Part shown: piece after piece, positions 1 through 7,590 of the stretch
Numbering within the stretch: the stretch's first letter is position 1
How the letters are laid out: every line of letters starts with the position of its first letter
Assembly: GCF_016598535.1 (NCBI RefSeq)
Contig: NZ_CP066779.1
Coordinates: 4,648,053 to 4,712,052 of the forward strand
Direction: 5' to 3'
DNA: 64,000 nucleotides
Source of the DNA: Rhodococcus sp. P-2
GTDB lineage: Bacteria; Actinomycetota; Actinomycetes; Mycobacteriales; Mycobacteriaceae
The notes under the pieces: model-generated
What the model saw: the letters and a program-made list of their open reading frames with translations, nothing else
Database searches by the model: none
What the model was told of the DNA's origin: nothing
Position numbers and translations under genes: made by a program

Positions 1-401
1 GCGTCGGTTCGCGTCGCCCTGGTGAAGGCTGCACGAACCAGACCTTCCGGCAACAGCTCTCGGGCCGGATAGCCGGAATGCAGCGCGATCACGTCGTTGG
101 AGGTGGACTGCAGCGCAATAGGCAGTTGCAGCCGATAATTCGGCGATCCGAGCGCCGCTGTCTGCCACCCGTAATCGTTGGGTCGCACGACGCGCGCCGC
201 GCGTACGAAGGTTCCCACTCCGGGACGAGCCTCTACGACTCCCTGAGATACCAGCGTTCGCAGCGCCTTCTGCACGGTGACCGGACTGGCACCGTGCAGG
301 CTCACGAGCGACCGAGTGGACGGAAGCTTCGCGCCGGGAGGAGCCGTCGCGATCCATTCACGCAGGGCTGCGACAATCCTCGAACTGCTATCATTGGACA
401 T
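1..401 (-). CDS. MocR-type GntR regulator, N-terminal part (cut by window edge)
   Basis: Reverse-strand reading gives MSNDSSSRIVAALREWI..., followed by a winged-helix GntR DNA-binding domain with PSTRSLVSLHGASPVTVQKAL at about residues 27-48 and a GVVEARPGVGTFV wing. The frame then enters a linker and HSGYPARELLP, which resembles the start of the aminotransferase-like domain of MocR/PdxR proteins. In that family the fused domain binds pyridoxal phosphate as a sensor. The gene is divergent from an aminotransferase gene 140 bp away, the usual MocR arrangement, so it probably controls that gene. Only the first 133 codons or so are present, and the end lies outside the window. I chose ATG at 399-401 because it opens a canonical GntR N-terminus. 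Confidence 0.8.
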   Translation of the reverse strand, partial: MSNDSSSRIVAALREWIATAPPGAKLPSTRSLVSLHGASPVTVQKALRTLVSQGVVEARPGVGTFVRAARVVRPNDYGWQTAALGSPNYRLQLPIALQSTSNDVIALHSGYPARELLPEGLVRAAFTRATRTD

Positions 402-411
402 GTCGAAACAT

Positions 412-444
412 AGTAGCGCTACTCTCCCACCGACGCTAGCGCTA
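412..444. promoter_or_regulatory. Two TAGCGCTA palindromes in a divergent promoter (putative MocR operator)
   Basis: The 8-bp palindrome TAGCGCTA occurs at 414-421 and again at 437-444. The first is embedded in the longer perfect palindrome AGTAGCGCTACT (412-423). The spacing is 23 bp centre to centre, about two helical turns on the same face. Both lie between the divergent MocR-like regulator and the aminotransferase gene. Paired repeats in this position are typical MocR operators. The assignment is inferred from position and symmetry. Confidence 0.5.
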
Positions 445-541
445 TCGCGAATCAATGTCCGTTTCCAGAGCTGAACCCTGAGGCGCCCTTCTCATCTGAA
501 ACACAACTCGCCCAACCGAACCGGAAGAGGTACGTAACCGC

Positions 542-1762
542 GTGAACACACCCATCGATCAGGCCCGCAAGCTCGAGAATGTCAGGTACGACATCAGAGG
601 GCGAATTCTCGACAAGACCGAAGAACTCGAGGATCAGGGACACACGATCCTGCGACTCAACGTCGGCAATCCGGCCCCCTTCGGATTCGAAGCTCCGGAC
701 GAAATCATGATGGCCATGATCCGCAATCTCCCTACCGCGCAGGGATATTGCGATTCTCGCGGACTGTATTCGGCGCGCACCGCGGTGGTGCAGTACTACC
801 AGACGCGGGGTATCACCGATGTCACCGTCGACGAGATCTATCTCGGAAACGGCGTCTCCGAACTGATCACGCTGACGATGCAGGCGCTCTGCAATCCCGA
901 GGACGAGATCCTGATTCCCGCTCCCGACTACCCCTTGTGGACGGCTTCGGTTTCACTTGCCGGCGGCACGCCGGTCCACTACCTCACCGATGAAAGCCAG
1001 GGCTGGGCACCGGACTTCGACGATCTGGAAGCTCGGATCTCTCCCCGTACCCGAGGGATTGTCGTCATCAATCCCAACAATCCGACGGGCGCCGTCTACT
1101 CGACGGAGGTGCTGCAACGCTTCGTGGACATCGCGCGCAAACACGATCTGATGCTCTTCGCCGACGAAATCTACGAAAAGATCGTCTACGACGGCCGATC
1201 CATGACAAACCTTGCGTCGATGACCGGGCGAGACGTCCTGTGTCTGACGTACTCGGGGCTGTCCAAGGCCTACCGCGTCTGCGGGTTCCGAGCAGGATGG
1301 CTGGCAATCACCGGACCACTAGAGCGGGCGTCGAGTTTCATCGAAGGCATCAAACTGCTGGCCAACATGCGAATGTGTGCCAACGTTCCGGCGCAGCACG
1401 CGATCCAGACCGCACTCGGCGGGCGCCAGTCCATCGAGGACCTGTTGCTTCCACAAGGCCGGCTGACAGCGCAGCGCGATCTCGCGCACAGCACGCTCAA
1501 CAGCATCGACGGAATCAGTTGCCAACAGGCCGACGGGGCGCTGTACCTGTTCCCCAAGCTCGACGTCGACAAGTTCGGCATCGTCGACGACGAGAGGTTC
1601 GTTCTCGATCTACTGGAGTCGGAGAAGATCCTGGTCAGCCACGGTCGCGCATTCAATTGGATCGAACCCGATCACTTCCGGTTGGTGACTCTCCCCAACA
1701 CCGACGATCTCTCGACCGCTCTCGAGCGACTCGGCAACTTCCTCAGTTCCTACAGCCAGTAA
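542..1762 (+). CDS. PLP-dependent class I aminotransferase (alanine transaminase AlaA/AspC type)
   Basis: This is a 406-residue fold-type I aminotransferase. Visible motifs are NPNNPTG at residues 177-183, ADEIY at 207-211 and YSGLSKAYRVCGFRAGW around 237-253, where Lys242 is the expected Schiff-base lysine for pyridoxal phosphate. The overall sequence, beginning LENVRYDIRG and followed by LRLNVGNPAPFGFEAP, resembles the alanine/valine-pyruvate transaminases AlaA and mycobacterial AspC (Rv0337c). The likely reaction is amino transfer between alanine and 2-oxoglutarate, though the substrate cannot be fixed from sequence. The start is GTG at 542, preceded by an AGAGG ribosome-binding site. It is divergent from a MocR-type regulator that may sense PLP or an amino donor. 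A strong hairpin follows the stop. Confidence 0.88.
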   Translation: MNTPIDQARKLENVRYDIRGRILDKTEELEDQGHTILRLNVGNPAPFGFEAPDEIMMAMIRNLPTAQGYCDSRGLYSARTAVVQYYQTRGITDVTVDEIYLGNGVSELITLTMQALCNPEDEILIPAPDYPLWTASVSLAGGTPVHYLTDESQGWAPDFDDLEARISPRTRGIVVINPNNPTGAVYSTEVLQRFVDIARKHDLMLFADEIYEKIVYDGRSMTNLASMTGRDVLCLTYSGLSKAYRVCGFRAGWLAITGPLERASSFIEGIKLLANMRMCANVPAQHAIQTALGGRQSIEDLLLPQGRLTAQRDLAHSTLNSIDGISCQQADGALYLFPKLDVDKFGIVDDERFVLDLLESEKILVSHGRAFNWIEPDHFRLVTLPNTDDLSTALERLGNFLSSYSQ

Positions 1763-1788
1763 CCCTGGTTACCGGGCCCACGTACGAC

Positions 1789-1820
1789 TGAACGCCGACC
1801 GGATTTCCGGTCGGCGTTCA
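1789..1820. terminator. Bidirectional hairpin terminator between aminotransferase and purQ
   Basis: A perfect 14-bp stem (TGAACGCCGACCGG at 1789-1802, complement at 1807-1820) closes a 4-base loop. It lies between two convergent genes and can serve both. It lacks a long T-tract, as is common in actinobacteria. Confidence 0.8.
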
Positions 1821-1841
1821 GTGGTGAAAATCAGCAGGCGA

Positions 1842-2519
1842 TCAGGCAGTGACGATCGCGTCGAGTGCCGAGTAGAACAAGCCCAATCCGTCGTCACTGG
1901 GACCGGTGAGAGCCTCGGTGGCGTGCTCGGGGTGCGGCATCAAACCGACGACGCGGCCGTTGGCCGAAGAGATGCCGGCGATGCGACGCTGCGAACCGTT
2001 GGGGTTCTCCTCCGAGTAACGGAAGACGACGCGGCCTTCGCCCTCGAGTTCGTCGAGAACCTTCTCGGACGCCTGGAAGCGACCTTCACCCGACTTGAGG
2101 GGGATGAGGATCTGGGCGCCGGCCTCGTAGCGTGAGGACCAAGCCGTGTTGTTGGCTTCGACCGTCAACCACTCGTCGCGGCAGATGAAGTGCAGACCCT
2201 GGTTACGGGTCAGGGCACCGGGGAGCAAACCTGCCTCGCAGAGGATCTGGAAACCGTTGCAGATGCCCAGGACCGGCATGCCGCCCTTGGCTGCTTCGAC
2301 AACCTTGCCCATCGCGGGAGCAAAACGTGCGATTGCGCCGCAGCGAAGGTAGTCGCCGTAGGAGAATCCACCGGGAACGACAACCGCGTCGACACCCTTG
2401 AGGTCTGCGTCGCCGTGCCAGAGTTCGACAGCTTCACCGCCGGCCAGGTTCACAGCCCGGGCTGCGTCGATGTCGTCGAGCGTGCCCGGGAACGTGATTA
2501 CCCCGATACGTGCGCTCAT
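1842..2519 (-). CDS. purQ: Phosphoribosylformylglycinamidine synthase, glutaminase subunit PurQ
   Basis: PurQ releases ammonia from glutamine for the FGAM synthase step of purine synthesis, in a complex with PurS and PurL. The 225-residue protein is a class I glutamine amidotransferase. GICNGFQIL contains the nucleophile Cys87, and the C-terminal MPHPEHA supplies the His and Glu of the triad. An in-frame codon eight residues upstream exists, but [12 protein letters not shown] is the conserved PurQ start and its ATG overlaps the purS stop by 4 bp (ATGA), which implies translational coupling. The partner purL is not in the window. Confidence 0.97.
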   Translation of the reverse strand: MSARIGVITFPGTLDDIDAARAVNLAGGEAVELWHGDADLKGVDAVVVPGGFSYGDYLRCGAIARFAPAMGKVVEAAKGGMPVLGICNGFQILCEAGLLPGALTRNQGLHFICRDEWLTVEANNTAWSSRYEAGAQILIPLKSGEGRFQASEKVLDELEGEGRVVFRYSEENPNGSQRRIAGISSANGRVVGLMPHPEHATEALTGPSDDGLGLFYSALDAIVTA

Positions 2520-2755
2520 GCCTCGACTCGCCTGACGGTCCAATCCTCGATCACCGTGTTGGCCAGCAGGCCTTCGGCGATCTTCTCGAGTTCGGCGTCT
2601 TCGACACTGCCGTCGATCTCCAACTCGAACCGCTTGCCCTGACGGACATCGGATACTCCTGCAAAGCCCAGGCGAGACAGTGCCCCGACAATTGCCTGTC
2701 CCTGGGGGTCGAGAATCTCGGCCTTGGGCATGACTTCGACGACGACACGGGCCAC
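2516..2755 (-). CDS. purS: Phosphoribosylformylglycinamidine synthase subunit PurS
   Basis: This 79-residue protein is of typical PurS length. It begins [19 protein letters not shown] and contains the conserved [10 protein letters not shown] segment. PurS is the small scaffold subunit that holds PurQ and PurL together in the three-part FGAM synthase of actinobacteria and Bacillus. It is the first gene of the purS-purQ operon and overlaps purQ by 4 bp. About 165 bp separate it from the divergent metallo-beta-lactamase-fold gene, so its promoter lies in 2756-2920. Confidence 0.96.
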   Translation of the reverse strand: MARVVVEVMPKAEILDPQGQAIVGALSRLGFAGVSDVRQGKRFELEIDGSVEDAELEKIAEGLLANTVIEDWTVRRVEA

Positions 2756-2920
2756 GTGCTGCTCCTCGGTACTAGTGCGCGAACCCGGAGTGAAACGCTC
2801 GGGTGATGGCCAGTTTACCGGGCGTACCCGAGATGGTTCGCATCGAGTGATCGGGGCGTGACGGCCAACACCCGCGAGAGCCGCCTGCGAGTCCCTTCAG
2901 GGCGGCGCATACTCGAAATC

Positions 2921-3568
2921 ATGCGACTGACACATTTTGGCCATTCCTGTGTTCTCGTGGAGTTGAACGGATCGAAGATCCTCTTCGATCCCGGCAACTT
3001 CTCGCACGGGTTCGAAGGCATCACCGGCCTCGACGCCATCCTCGTGACACATCAACACCCCGATCATGCCGACCCCGCGCGCCTGCCCGAACTGGCCGAA
3101 GCCAACCCCGACGCCGTGCTCTACAGCGATCCGCAGACGGCGGAAAAGCTCGGTGGACGCTGGACCGGAGTCCGCCCGGGCGACCGGTTCAGCATCGGTG
3201 ACGTCGAGGTGACCGGAGCGGGCGGAGAGCACGCGATCATCCATCCGGACCTACCGATGATCGACAACACCGCGTTCCTCCTCGGCGACGCGAGCAACCC
3301 GGCGCAGTTCATGCACCCCGGCGATTCCCTCTTCGTCCCCGAACAGACGGTCGACGTTCTTGCCCTCCCCGCCGCCGCACCGTGGCTCAAGATCTCGGAG
3401 GCCATCGACTACCTCCGTGCGGTTGCGCCGCGCGTCGCGGTTCCCATCCATCAAGCGATCATCCGCGACGAAGCCACAGGTATTTTCTACGGTCGCTATT
3501 CGGAAATGGCTGCCGACGGCACCGAGTTCCGAGTTCTCGGCGAGGAGTCGAGCGTCGAAGTCGCCTGA
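2921..3568 (+). CDS. Metallo-beta-lactamase-fold hydrolase (UlaG/COG2220-like)
   Basis: This 215-residue protein has the metallo-beta-lactamase fold. The metal motif HxHxDH is seen as THQHPDHAD, with His44, His46, Asp48 and His49. The start MRLTHFGHSCVLVEL and the FDPG that follows are typical of the COG2220 group, which includes UlaG and RNase Z-like MBLs of unknown substrate. There is no signal peptide, so it is probably cytoplasmic. An in-frame upstream start would add 21 residues (MTANTRESRL...), but ATG 2921 gives the family N-terminus. It is divergent from purS and convergent with the secreted protease gene, ending 8 bp from it. The substrate is unknown. Confidence 0.85.
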   Translation: MRLTHFGHSCVLVELNGSKILFDPGNFSHGFEGITGLDAILVTHQHPDHADPARLPELAEANPDAVLYSDPQTAEKLGGRWTGVRPGDRFSIGDVEVTGAGGEHAIIHPDLPMIDNTAFLLGDASNPAQFMHPGDSLFVPEQTVDVLALPAAAPWLKISEAIDYLRAVAPRVAVPIHQAIIRDEATGIFYGRYSEMAADGTEFRVLGEESSVEVA

Positions 3569-3576
3569 CTCAGTTC

Positions 3577-4947
3577 TCACGCACTCACGTCGACGATGAT
3601 CCAGCCGGTGCTCGTCCCGCCGGCTGCGTCGGTGAGTGTGTAGAGAATCCTGTCGGTGCCTGTCTTCGTTCCGGCCTCGAACACAACTTCACCGTTTTCG
3701 AGCTTTACCGTGCCACCGAGAAGTGATGTCGCCTCGACGCCGGTCACCTTGATCGAATCTCCGTTGCTGTCATGATCATTCGCGACGGCGTCGACGGTGA
3801 CCGCGCCACCTGAGCGGACCCGCGCGGTGTCGAGTGCGGCGTACGGCGGGATCGGACTTGCCGTGTACCGACCGACATCGTCGAGTCGAGCCGAGGCAAC
3901 ATCCGCAGCATCGACGATGGCAGCAAATTCGGTGCCGTCGAAGCGCGAGAGGTCGTTGCCGTTCATGATGGCCGATCCCTCGGCGCCACCGCCGTGATAG
4001 TCGTCGGCATAGAAGTTGTGGCCCAACTCGTGGCGGAGGACGCGACTGAAGGTGCCATCGGGCTCGGCACCGACGTGCGCGTAGCTGTGATCGAGTTCGA
4101 ACTTCGAGTAATAGGCATTTCCGCCACCGGATTTGCACACGACAGTCGCCTGATCGACGCTGGTCCCGACTTGATCGGACCACAGTTCTTCCAACTGCTC
4201 GAGGTTTTCACAACTGCTCGAATACGGATCGTCGGCGGCATCTGCCCGAAGGACGACCCGACCGAGGATCGGCCGGATTCCGACGTCTCTGATCCAGATC
4301 GCAGCGGTTCTGGCCATGGATTCCTCGGCCCGGTCCAGGGCGACGGCAGGACTGCCTTCACCGTGCGCGGAGTAGCATTCGCCGCTCAGGTCCAACCCCA
4401 CCACGAACTGCTTCACCGTCTTGCCGACGTTTGCTGCCGAGGCCGTCGCGATGGAGGCGGTCGGCCACTGCGGCTTCGCATCGATCGGCGCGGTGCTGCG
4501 ACCGACCACGTCCGATCCGACGAACTCGATCGAAGCGCCCCGATCGAAAATCACCTGTCCGCGCAGTGTTCCAGCGGAGTCGACGATGGCCGAGACGATT
4601 GCGTCCGGATGCCCTTCCACGCTGCCGATGTACGAACGGGGCGCCGGGATCACCACGTGGGAAAGCTCGCCGCCGCTTTCTTGCACAGTCATCGAGAAGT
4701 CGGGTCCCCGCAGATTCATCTTGTGGAGTCGCAACGTGAGTTGCTCGCCTTCGTCGTCGACGGTCGCGGTGCGGACGCCGTCACTCGATCCACTCGATCC
4801 GCCGTCGATACTTCCCGTCGGCAGAGTGTGGACCACGCCGGTCGGAGCGGCAGACGCGAGCGTCGGGACGACCGCACCGCAGACGACCACGCCCACAGTC
4901 ACAGCGACAAGACCTTTGGCCGACTTGGTGAGCACTCGTGCGCGCAT
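3577..4947 (-). CDS. Secreted metzincin-like zinc metalloprotease with C-terminal Ig/cadherin-like domain
   Basis: This 456-residue protein opens with a Sec signal peptide (MRARVLTKSAKG, hydrophobic stretch to about residue 33, ASAAP cleavage site). The zinc motif is HELGH at 306-310 in HELGHNFYADDYH. Asp316 occupies the position of the third metzincin ligand, and the usual Gly at position 8 is Tyr313. SAIMNG (326-330) could be the Met-turn. Four cysteines lie in the catalytic part. The last 90 residues, with VDAVANDHDSNGDSI and DRILYTLTDAAGG, resemble cadherin-like or Big tandem domains used for surface or matrix contact. The start is ATG 4947 with GGTTGGGG upstream; an in-frame ATG six codons earlier is possible. 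It probably acts outside the cell on proteins. The target is unknown. Confidence 0.78.
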   Translation of the reverse strand: MRARVLTKSAKGLVAVTVGVVVCGAVVPTLASAAPTGVVHTLPTGSIDGGSSGSSDGVRTATVDDEGEQLTLRLHKMNLRGPDFSMTVQESGGELSHVVIPAPRSYIGSVEGHPDAIVSAIVDSAGTLRGQVIFDRGASIEFVGSDVVGRSTAPIDAKPQWPTASIATASAANVGKTVKQFVVGLDLSGECYSAHGEGSPAVALDRAEESMARTAAIWIRDVGIRPILGRVVLRADAADDPYSSSCENLEQLEELWSDQVGTSVDQATVVCKSGGGNAYYSKFELDHSYAHVGAEPDGTFSRVLRHELGHNFYADDYHGGGAEGSAIMNGNDLSRFDGTEFAAIVDAADVASARLDDVGRYTASPIPPYAALDTARVRSGGAVTVDAVANDHDSNGDSIKVTGVEATSLLGGTVKLENGEVVFEAGTKTGTDRILYTLTDAAGGTSTGWIIVDVSA

Positions 4948-5173
4948 GGTGAAACCCCAACCCATCTACTAGCGGCAGATTAACTGCACGCACTCTAGCA
5001 GCGAAGAAGTTGGATGACTCCACACTTGAATTCAGCGTCCGTTTTGTGCAAATTTGACCCGCTCTGCACTACTGCCAGCAAGAAACGGAAGAAGGGCGAA
5101 GAGTCAGCCCGCTCGGACAACCCGGACAGACGACACCATTTCGTAGCTATCGAATAGTTGCCAACTACCGAAT

Positions 5174-5878
5174 TCAGGCAGCGCCGAGCTCCTGAGACGG
5201 GGAGTTCCACCGATACACCTGCGAGGTGGCTTCGTGAAAGAGTGCAAGGTCGACGGCGTCGAGAACTGCCTGCCTCGGGCCCTCGTTTCCCAACTGCTTG
5301 GCCGTGATCGACAATCTGACCAGTCCCCCACGCTTGGCGGCGCGCCCGGCTCCGAGAACCAATGCGCGACACCACCACGGCTCGGCCTTGAAGCCCTCGC
5401 CGATACCGAAAACCCGTCCCCGCTGCAAGGTGCCTCGGGTCAGATCGTGCACTGCCCCGAGGCCTGCCATCGTGCGAAAACCCGTCTCCGGCAACACCGA
5501 CATGGCACCGGGCGACGCCACCCAGCGCGGCGGCGCGAACACCCGGGTCCGAAGGCCGGCATGCTCGAGAACTCGATCCGCAGCGAGTAGTCGCAGCTTT
5601 GCTTCGTGCTTCGACAGAGTGGCGAACTCGGCCCGACGGCGCTTGGTCGCTGCCTGGTCGTAGCCGTGCAGAACGATGGCGTCGCCGTGCTCACGACGCT
5701 CACGCAGCCAAGCCGTCGTCACCGCGTCGTCGGCCAGTCGATATTTGTCCTTCAGTCGCGGCGCCACCAGGAGCGACAGGCGGACACCTCGAGCGTCCAT
5801 CTCGTCAGCGAATCCGGCAGCGAGATAACATGTCTCGTCTCTGATTCCGGATACCGACACGATCAGTTCTGCGGACAT
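5174..5878 (-). CDS. DUF2334 / polysaccharide deacetylase-like protein
   Basis: This 234-residue protein begins MSAELIVSVSGIRDETCYLAAGFADEM. The DET/DEM pair, the following LSLLVAPRLKDKYR and the IVLHGYDQ segment (around residues 80-87) match the DUF2334 group of NodB-like carbohydrate deacetylases, where His-Gly and acidic residues bind metal. APPRWVASPGAM fits the later substrate-loop motif. There is no signal peptide. ATG 5878 is chosen because CGGAG lies 8 bp upstream; an earlier ATG would add 11 residues. Its promoter region holds a perfect palindrome at 5913-5940. Activity on a sugar polymer or glycoside is likely by family, but the substrate is unknown. Confidence 0.7.
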   Translation of the reverse strand: MSAELIVSVSGIRDETCYLAAGFADEMDARGVRLSLLVAPRLKDKYRLADDAVTTAWLRERREHGDAIVLHGYDQAATKRRRAEFATLSKHEAKLRLLAADRVLEHAGLRTRVFAPPRWVASPGAMSVLPETGFRTMAGLGAVHDLTRGTLQRGRVFGIGEGFKAEPWWCRALVLGAGRAAKRGGLVRLSITAKQLGNEGPRQAVLDAVDLALFHEATSQVYRWNSPSQELGAA

Positions 5879-5912
5879 ACTCCGATAGTGGCAGCTGTGG
5901 GTGAACAGCACA

Positions 5913-5940
5913 CTGCCGCCGGATGATCATCCGGCGGCAG
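5913..5940. terminator. Perfect 28-bp palindrome followed by TTTT
   Basis: CTGCCGCCGGATGA at 5913-5926 is followed directly by its exact complement at 5927-5940, then TTTT at 5941-5944. It lies 35 bp upstream of the DUF2334 start and downstream of the glutathione peroxidase gene. As a hairpin it could end the gpx transcript, with the A-tract on its 5' side when read on the minus strand. It could equally be an operator for the DUF2334 gene. The T-run is on the plus strand, where no gene precedes it. Confidence 0.55.
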
Positions 5941-5946
5941 TTTTCA

Positions 5947-6023
5947 GCGCAGCTACCAGTTCTCGGGAAGCGCAGCTACCAATTCTTCGGAAGCGCAGCT
6001 ACTAGTTCTTGGGAAGCGCAGCT
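5947..6023. repeat. 23-bp tandem repeat over the gpx stop codon (about 3.3 copies)
   Basis: Three near-identical 23-bp units lie at 5947-5969, 5970-5992 and 5993-6015, with a partial GCGCAGCT at 6016-6023. Each begins GCGCAGCTAC. The unit at 5993-6015 contains the stop codon and last codons (LPKN) of the peroxidase gene, so the others are copies of the gene's 3' end placed downstream. The unit length is not a multiple of three. Confidence 0.95.
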
Positions 6024-6499
6024 TCGATCGCGGCGACGACCTCGGGTGCGTCAGGCTCGGTCCGCGGACGGAAGCGGTTGACGACGGTGCCGTCCGGTCC
6101 GATCAGGAACTTCTCGAAGTTCCACTGAACGTCTCCCGCAGTGCCTTCGGCGTCGGCCGCCTTGGTGAGCTCGGCATACAGCGGATGCTGGTTTTCTCCG
6201 TTCACCTCGATCTTCTCGAGAAGCGGGAACGTGACGCCGTAGGTGGTGGAGCAGAACGTCTCGATCTCTTCGGCGGTACCCGGTTCCTGCCCCATGAACT
6301 GGTTGCACGGGATGCCGATCACGGTCAGACCGCGATCCGCGTACTCGCCGGCCAGCTTCTCGAGCGCCGAGTACTGCGGGGTCAGCCCACACTTGGATGC
6401 CACGTTGACGACGAGGACGGCGCGGCCGTCGTATTCACCCAACGAGGTGGGCACGCCACCGAGGGTGTTGATCGCGATGTTCTGTACTGGAGTTGTCAT
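6002..6499 (-). CDS. Glutathione peroxidase-family thiol peroxidase
   Basis: This 165-residue GPx-family enzyme reduces hydrogen or organic peroxides. The catalytic tetrad is visible: Cys37 in ASKCGLTPQY, Gln67 in PCNQF, and Trp126 and Asn127 in WNFEKFL. The active residue is cysteine rather than selenocysteine, and bacteria of this group usually reduce the enzyme through thioredoxin. It is cytoplasmic. I chose ATG 6499 by family alignment. The GGAG just before it is only 3 bp away, so a TTG at 6508 is an alternative start. The 3' end is involved in a tandem duplication (5947-6023). It sits 30 bp downstream of an iron-siderophore lipoprotein gene and may share its transcript. Confidence 0.93.
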   Translation of the reverse strand: MTTPVQNIAINTLGGVPTSLGEYDGRAVLVVNVASKCGLTPQYSALEKLAGEYADRGLTVIGIPCNQFMGQEPGTAEEIETFCSTTYGVTFPLLEKIEVNGENQHPLYAELTKAADAEGTAGDVQWNFEKFLIGPDGTVVNRFRPRTEPDAPEVVAAIEAALPKN

Positions 6500-6529
6500 A
6501 GGCTCCAACTTAGCGACTCTTGTCCGCTG

Positions 6530-7468
6530 CTACGTCGACGCTCCGAGAATGCGATCGAGGTCGTCGAGGACGGTGAGGCCGCCGAGCGGTCCGACTCCGG
6601 TGATCCAGTAGGACATGTCGACCAGATGCGGGTTCGGGAAGAGTCCGGCGTTGTCCGCCACGGCCTTCGGCATCGTGCTTGCATCGGCCGGTTTCGCGGA
6701 GGTCACCAGGATGAGGTCGGCGTTGGCTCCGGAGACGAATTCCGGGGAGAGGTCGACGGAGATCGAGTTCTCCCAGTCGCGTGCCGGAATCGTGAGTCCC
6801 GCGCATTCGAGAGTGCTTCCGGCAAACGAGGTGGGCCCGTACAGCGTCAGAACGTCGTCGCGTGGGCGGATGAGCTGAGCGGTCTTGCCCTCGGTGCTGT
6901 GCTTGCCGGCCACTTCCTCGCAGCGTGCCGTGTAGTCGCCGAGCAGTTCGCCTGCCTGATCGGTCTTGTTCAACGCCTCTGCGACGAACTGGACGTTGTC
7001 CTGCCACGGATCGGTCTGGGTTGCCATGTAGACGGTCGGCGCGATGGCAGCGAGCTGCTCGTACAGATCACCGTGCCGTGTTTCCGTTCCGATGATCAGG
7101 TCCGGGCTCAGGGCGACGATCTTCTCGAGGTTCGGTGCCGCGACGGTGCCGACCATCTCGATCTCCGCGGCCTCCTCACCGAGGTACGCGGGAACACCGG
7201 TCGTCTCGCTCAGTACCGCGGTGCCCACGGGGATCACGCCCAGCGCTACCGACGTGTCGAGCTGAACCGGCTCGAGCACGACAACTCGCTGCGGATCCAT
7301 CGGGACGTCGGTGGTTCCGCGGGCGTGGGTGACCGCGTGCACGGTGTCGGCAGACTGACTGCCGGTATCCGTCGTGTCGTCACTTCCACACGCCGTTGTC
7401 GTTGCCACGACGGCGGCGAGAACAAAACCACCCAGCACGTACTTCGTCCGCGAGTTACTGCGTTTCAT
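6530..7468 (-). CDS. Iron-siderophore ABC substrate-binding lipoprotein (orphan no. 1)
   Basis: This 312-residue FecB/FhuD-class binding protein (Peripla_BP_2) has a lipobox VVATTTAC with Cys27 as the lipidated residue, then a Ser/Asp/Thr-rich linker. Family segments include DPQRVVVLEPVQLD (N-lobe), LEKIVALSPDLIIGTE and LYEQLAAIAPTVYM. It should capture a ferric siderophore at the outer face of the membrane and pass it to an ABC permease, but no permease or ATPase is nearby. ATG 7468 is preceded by GGAGTGTTGGG. An IdeR-like iron box lies 87 bp upstream, shared with a divergent sucrase/ferredoxin-like gene. The siderophore is unknown. Confidence 0.9.
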   Translation of the reverse strand: MKRSNSRTKYVLGGFVLAAVVATTTACGSDDTTDTGSQSADTVHAVTHARGTTDVPMDPQRVVVLEPVQLDTSVALGVIPVGTAVLSETTGVPAYLGEEAAEIEMVGTVAAPNLEKIVALSPDLIIGTETRHGDLYEQLAAIAPTVYMATQTDPWQDNVQFVAEALNKTDQAGELLGDYTARCEEVAGKHSTEGKTAQLIRPRDDVLTLYGPTSFAGSTLECAGLTIPARDWENSISVDLSPEFVSGANADLILVTSAKPADASTMPKAVADNAGLFPNPHLVDMSYWITGVGPLGGLTVLDDLDRILGAST

Positions 7469-7554
7469 TCCCAACACTCCTGTTACCGACTGCTTCCGAC
7501 CGTCACAGCCACGCGCATTCACCACGGCTGAGCAAAGGATTCACCATCCAATAG

Positions 7555-7573
7555 TCTGGTGAGCCTAACCTAC
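7555..7573. promoter_or_regulatory. IdeR/DmdR-type iron box
   Basis: TCTGGTGAGCCTAACCTAC matches the IdeR consensus TTAGGTTAGGCTAACCTAA at 14 of 19 positions, with a nearly perfect right half. It sits between a siderophore-binding lipoprotein gene and the divergent sucrase/ferredoxin-like gene, 18 bp before the latter's start. Iron-loaded IdeR bound here would repress both. Confidence 0.7.
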
Positions 7574-7590
7574 GAGACTGGAGCCTCATC

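Noticed and set aside
5947-6023. CRISPR-like array
   Set aside because: The 23-bp units are directly adjacent without spacers and derive from the gpx 3' end. This is a tandem repeat, and no cas genes are present.
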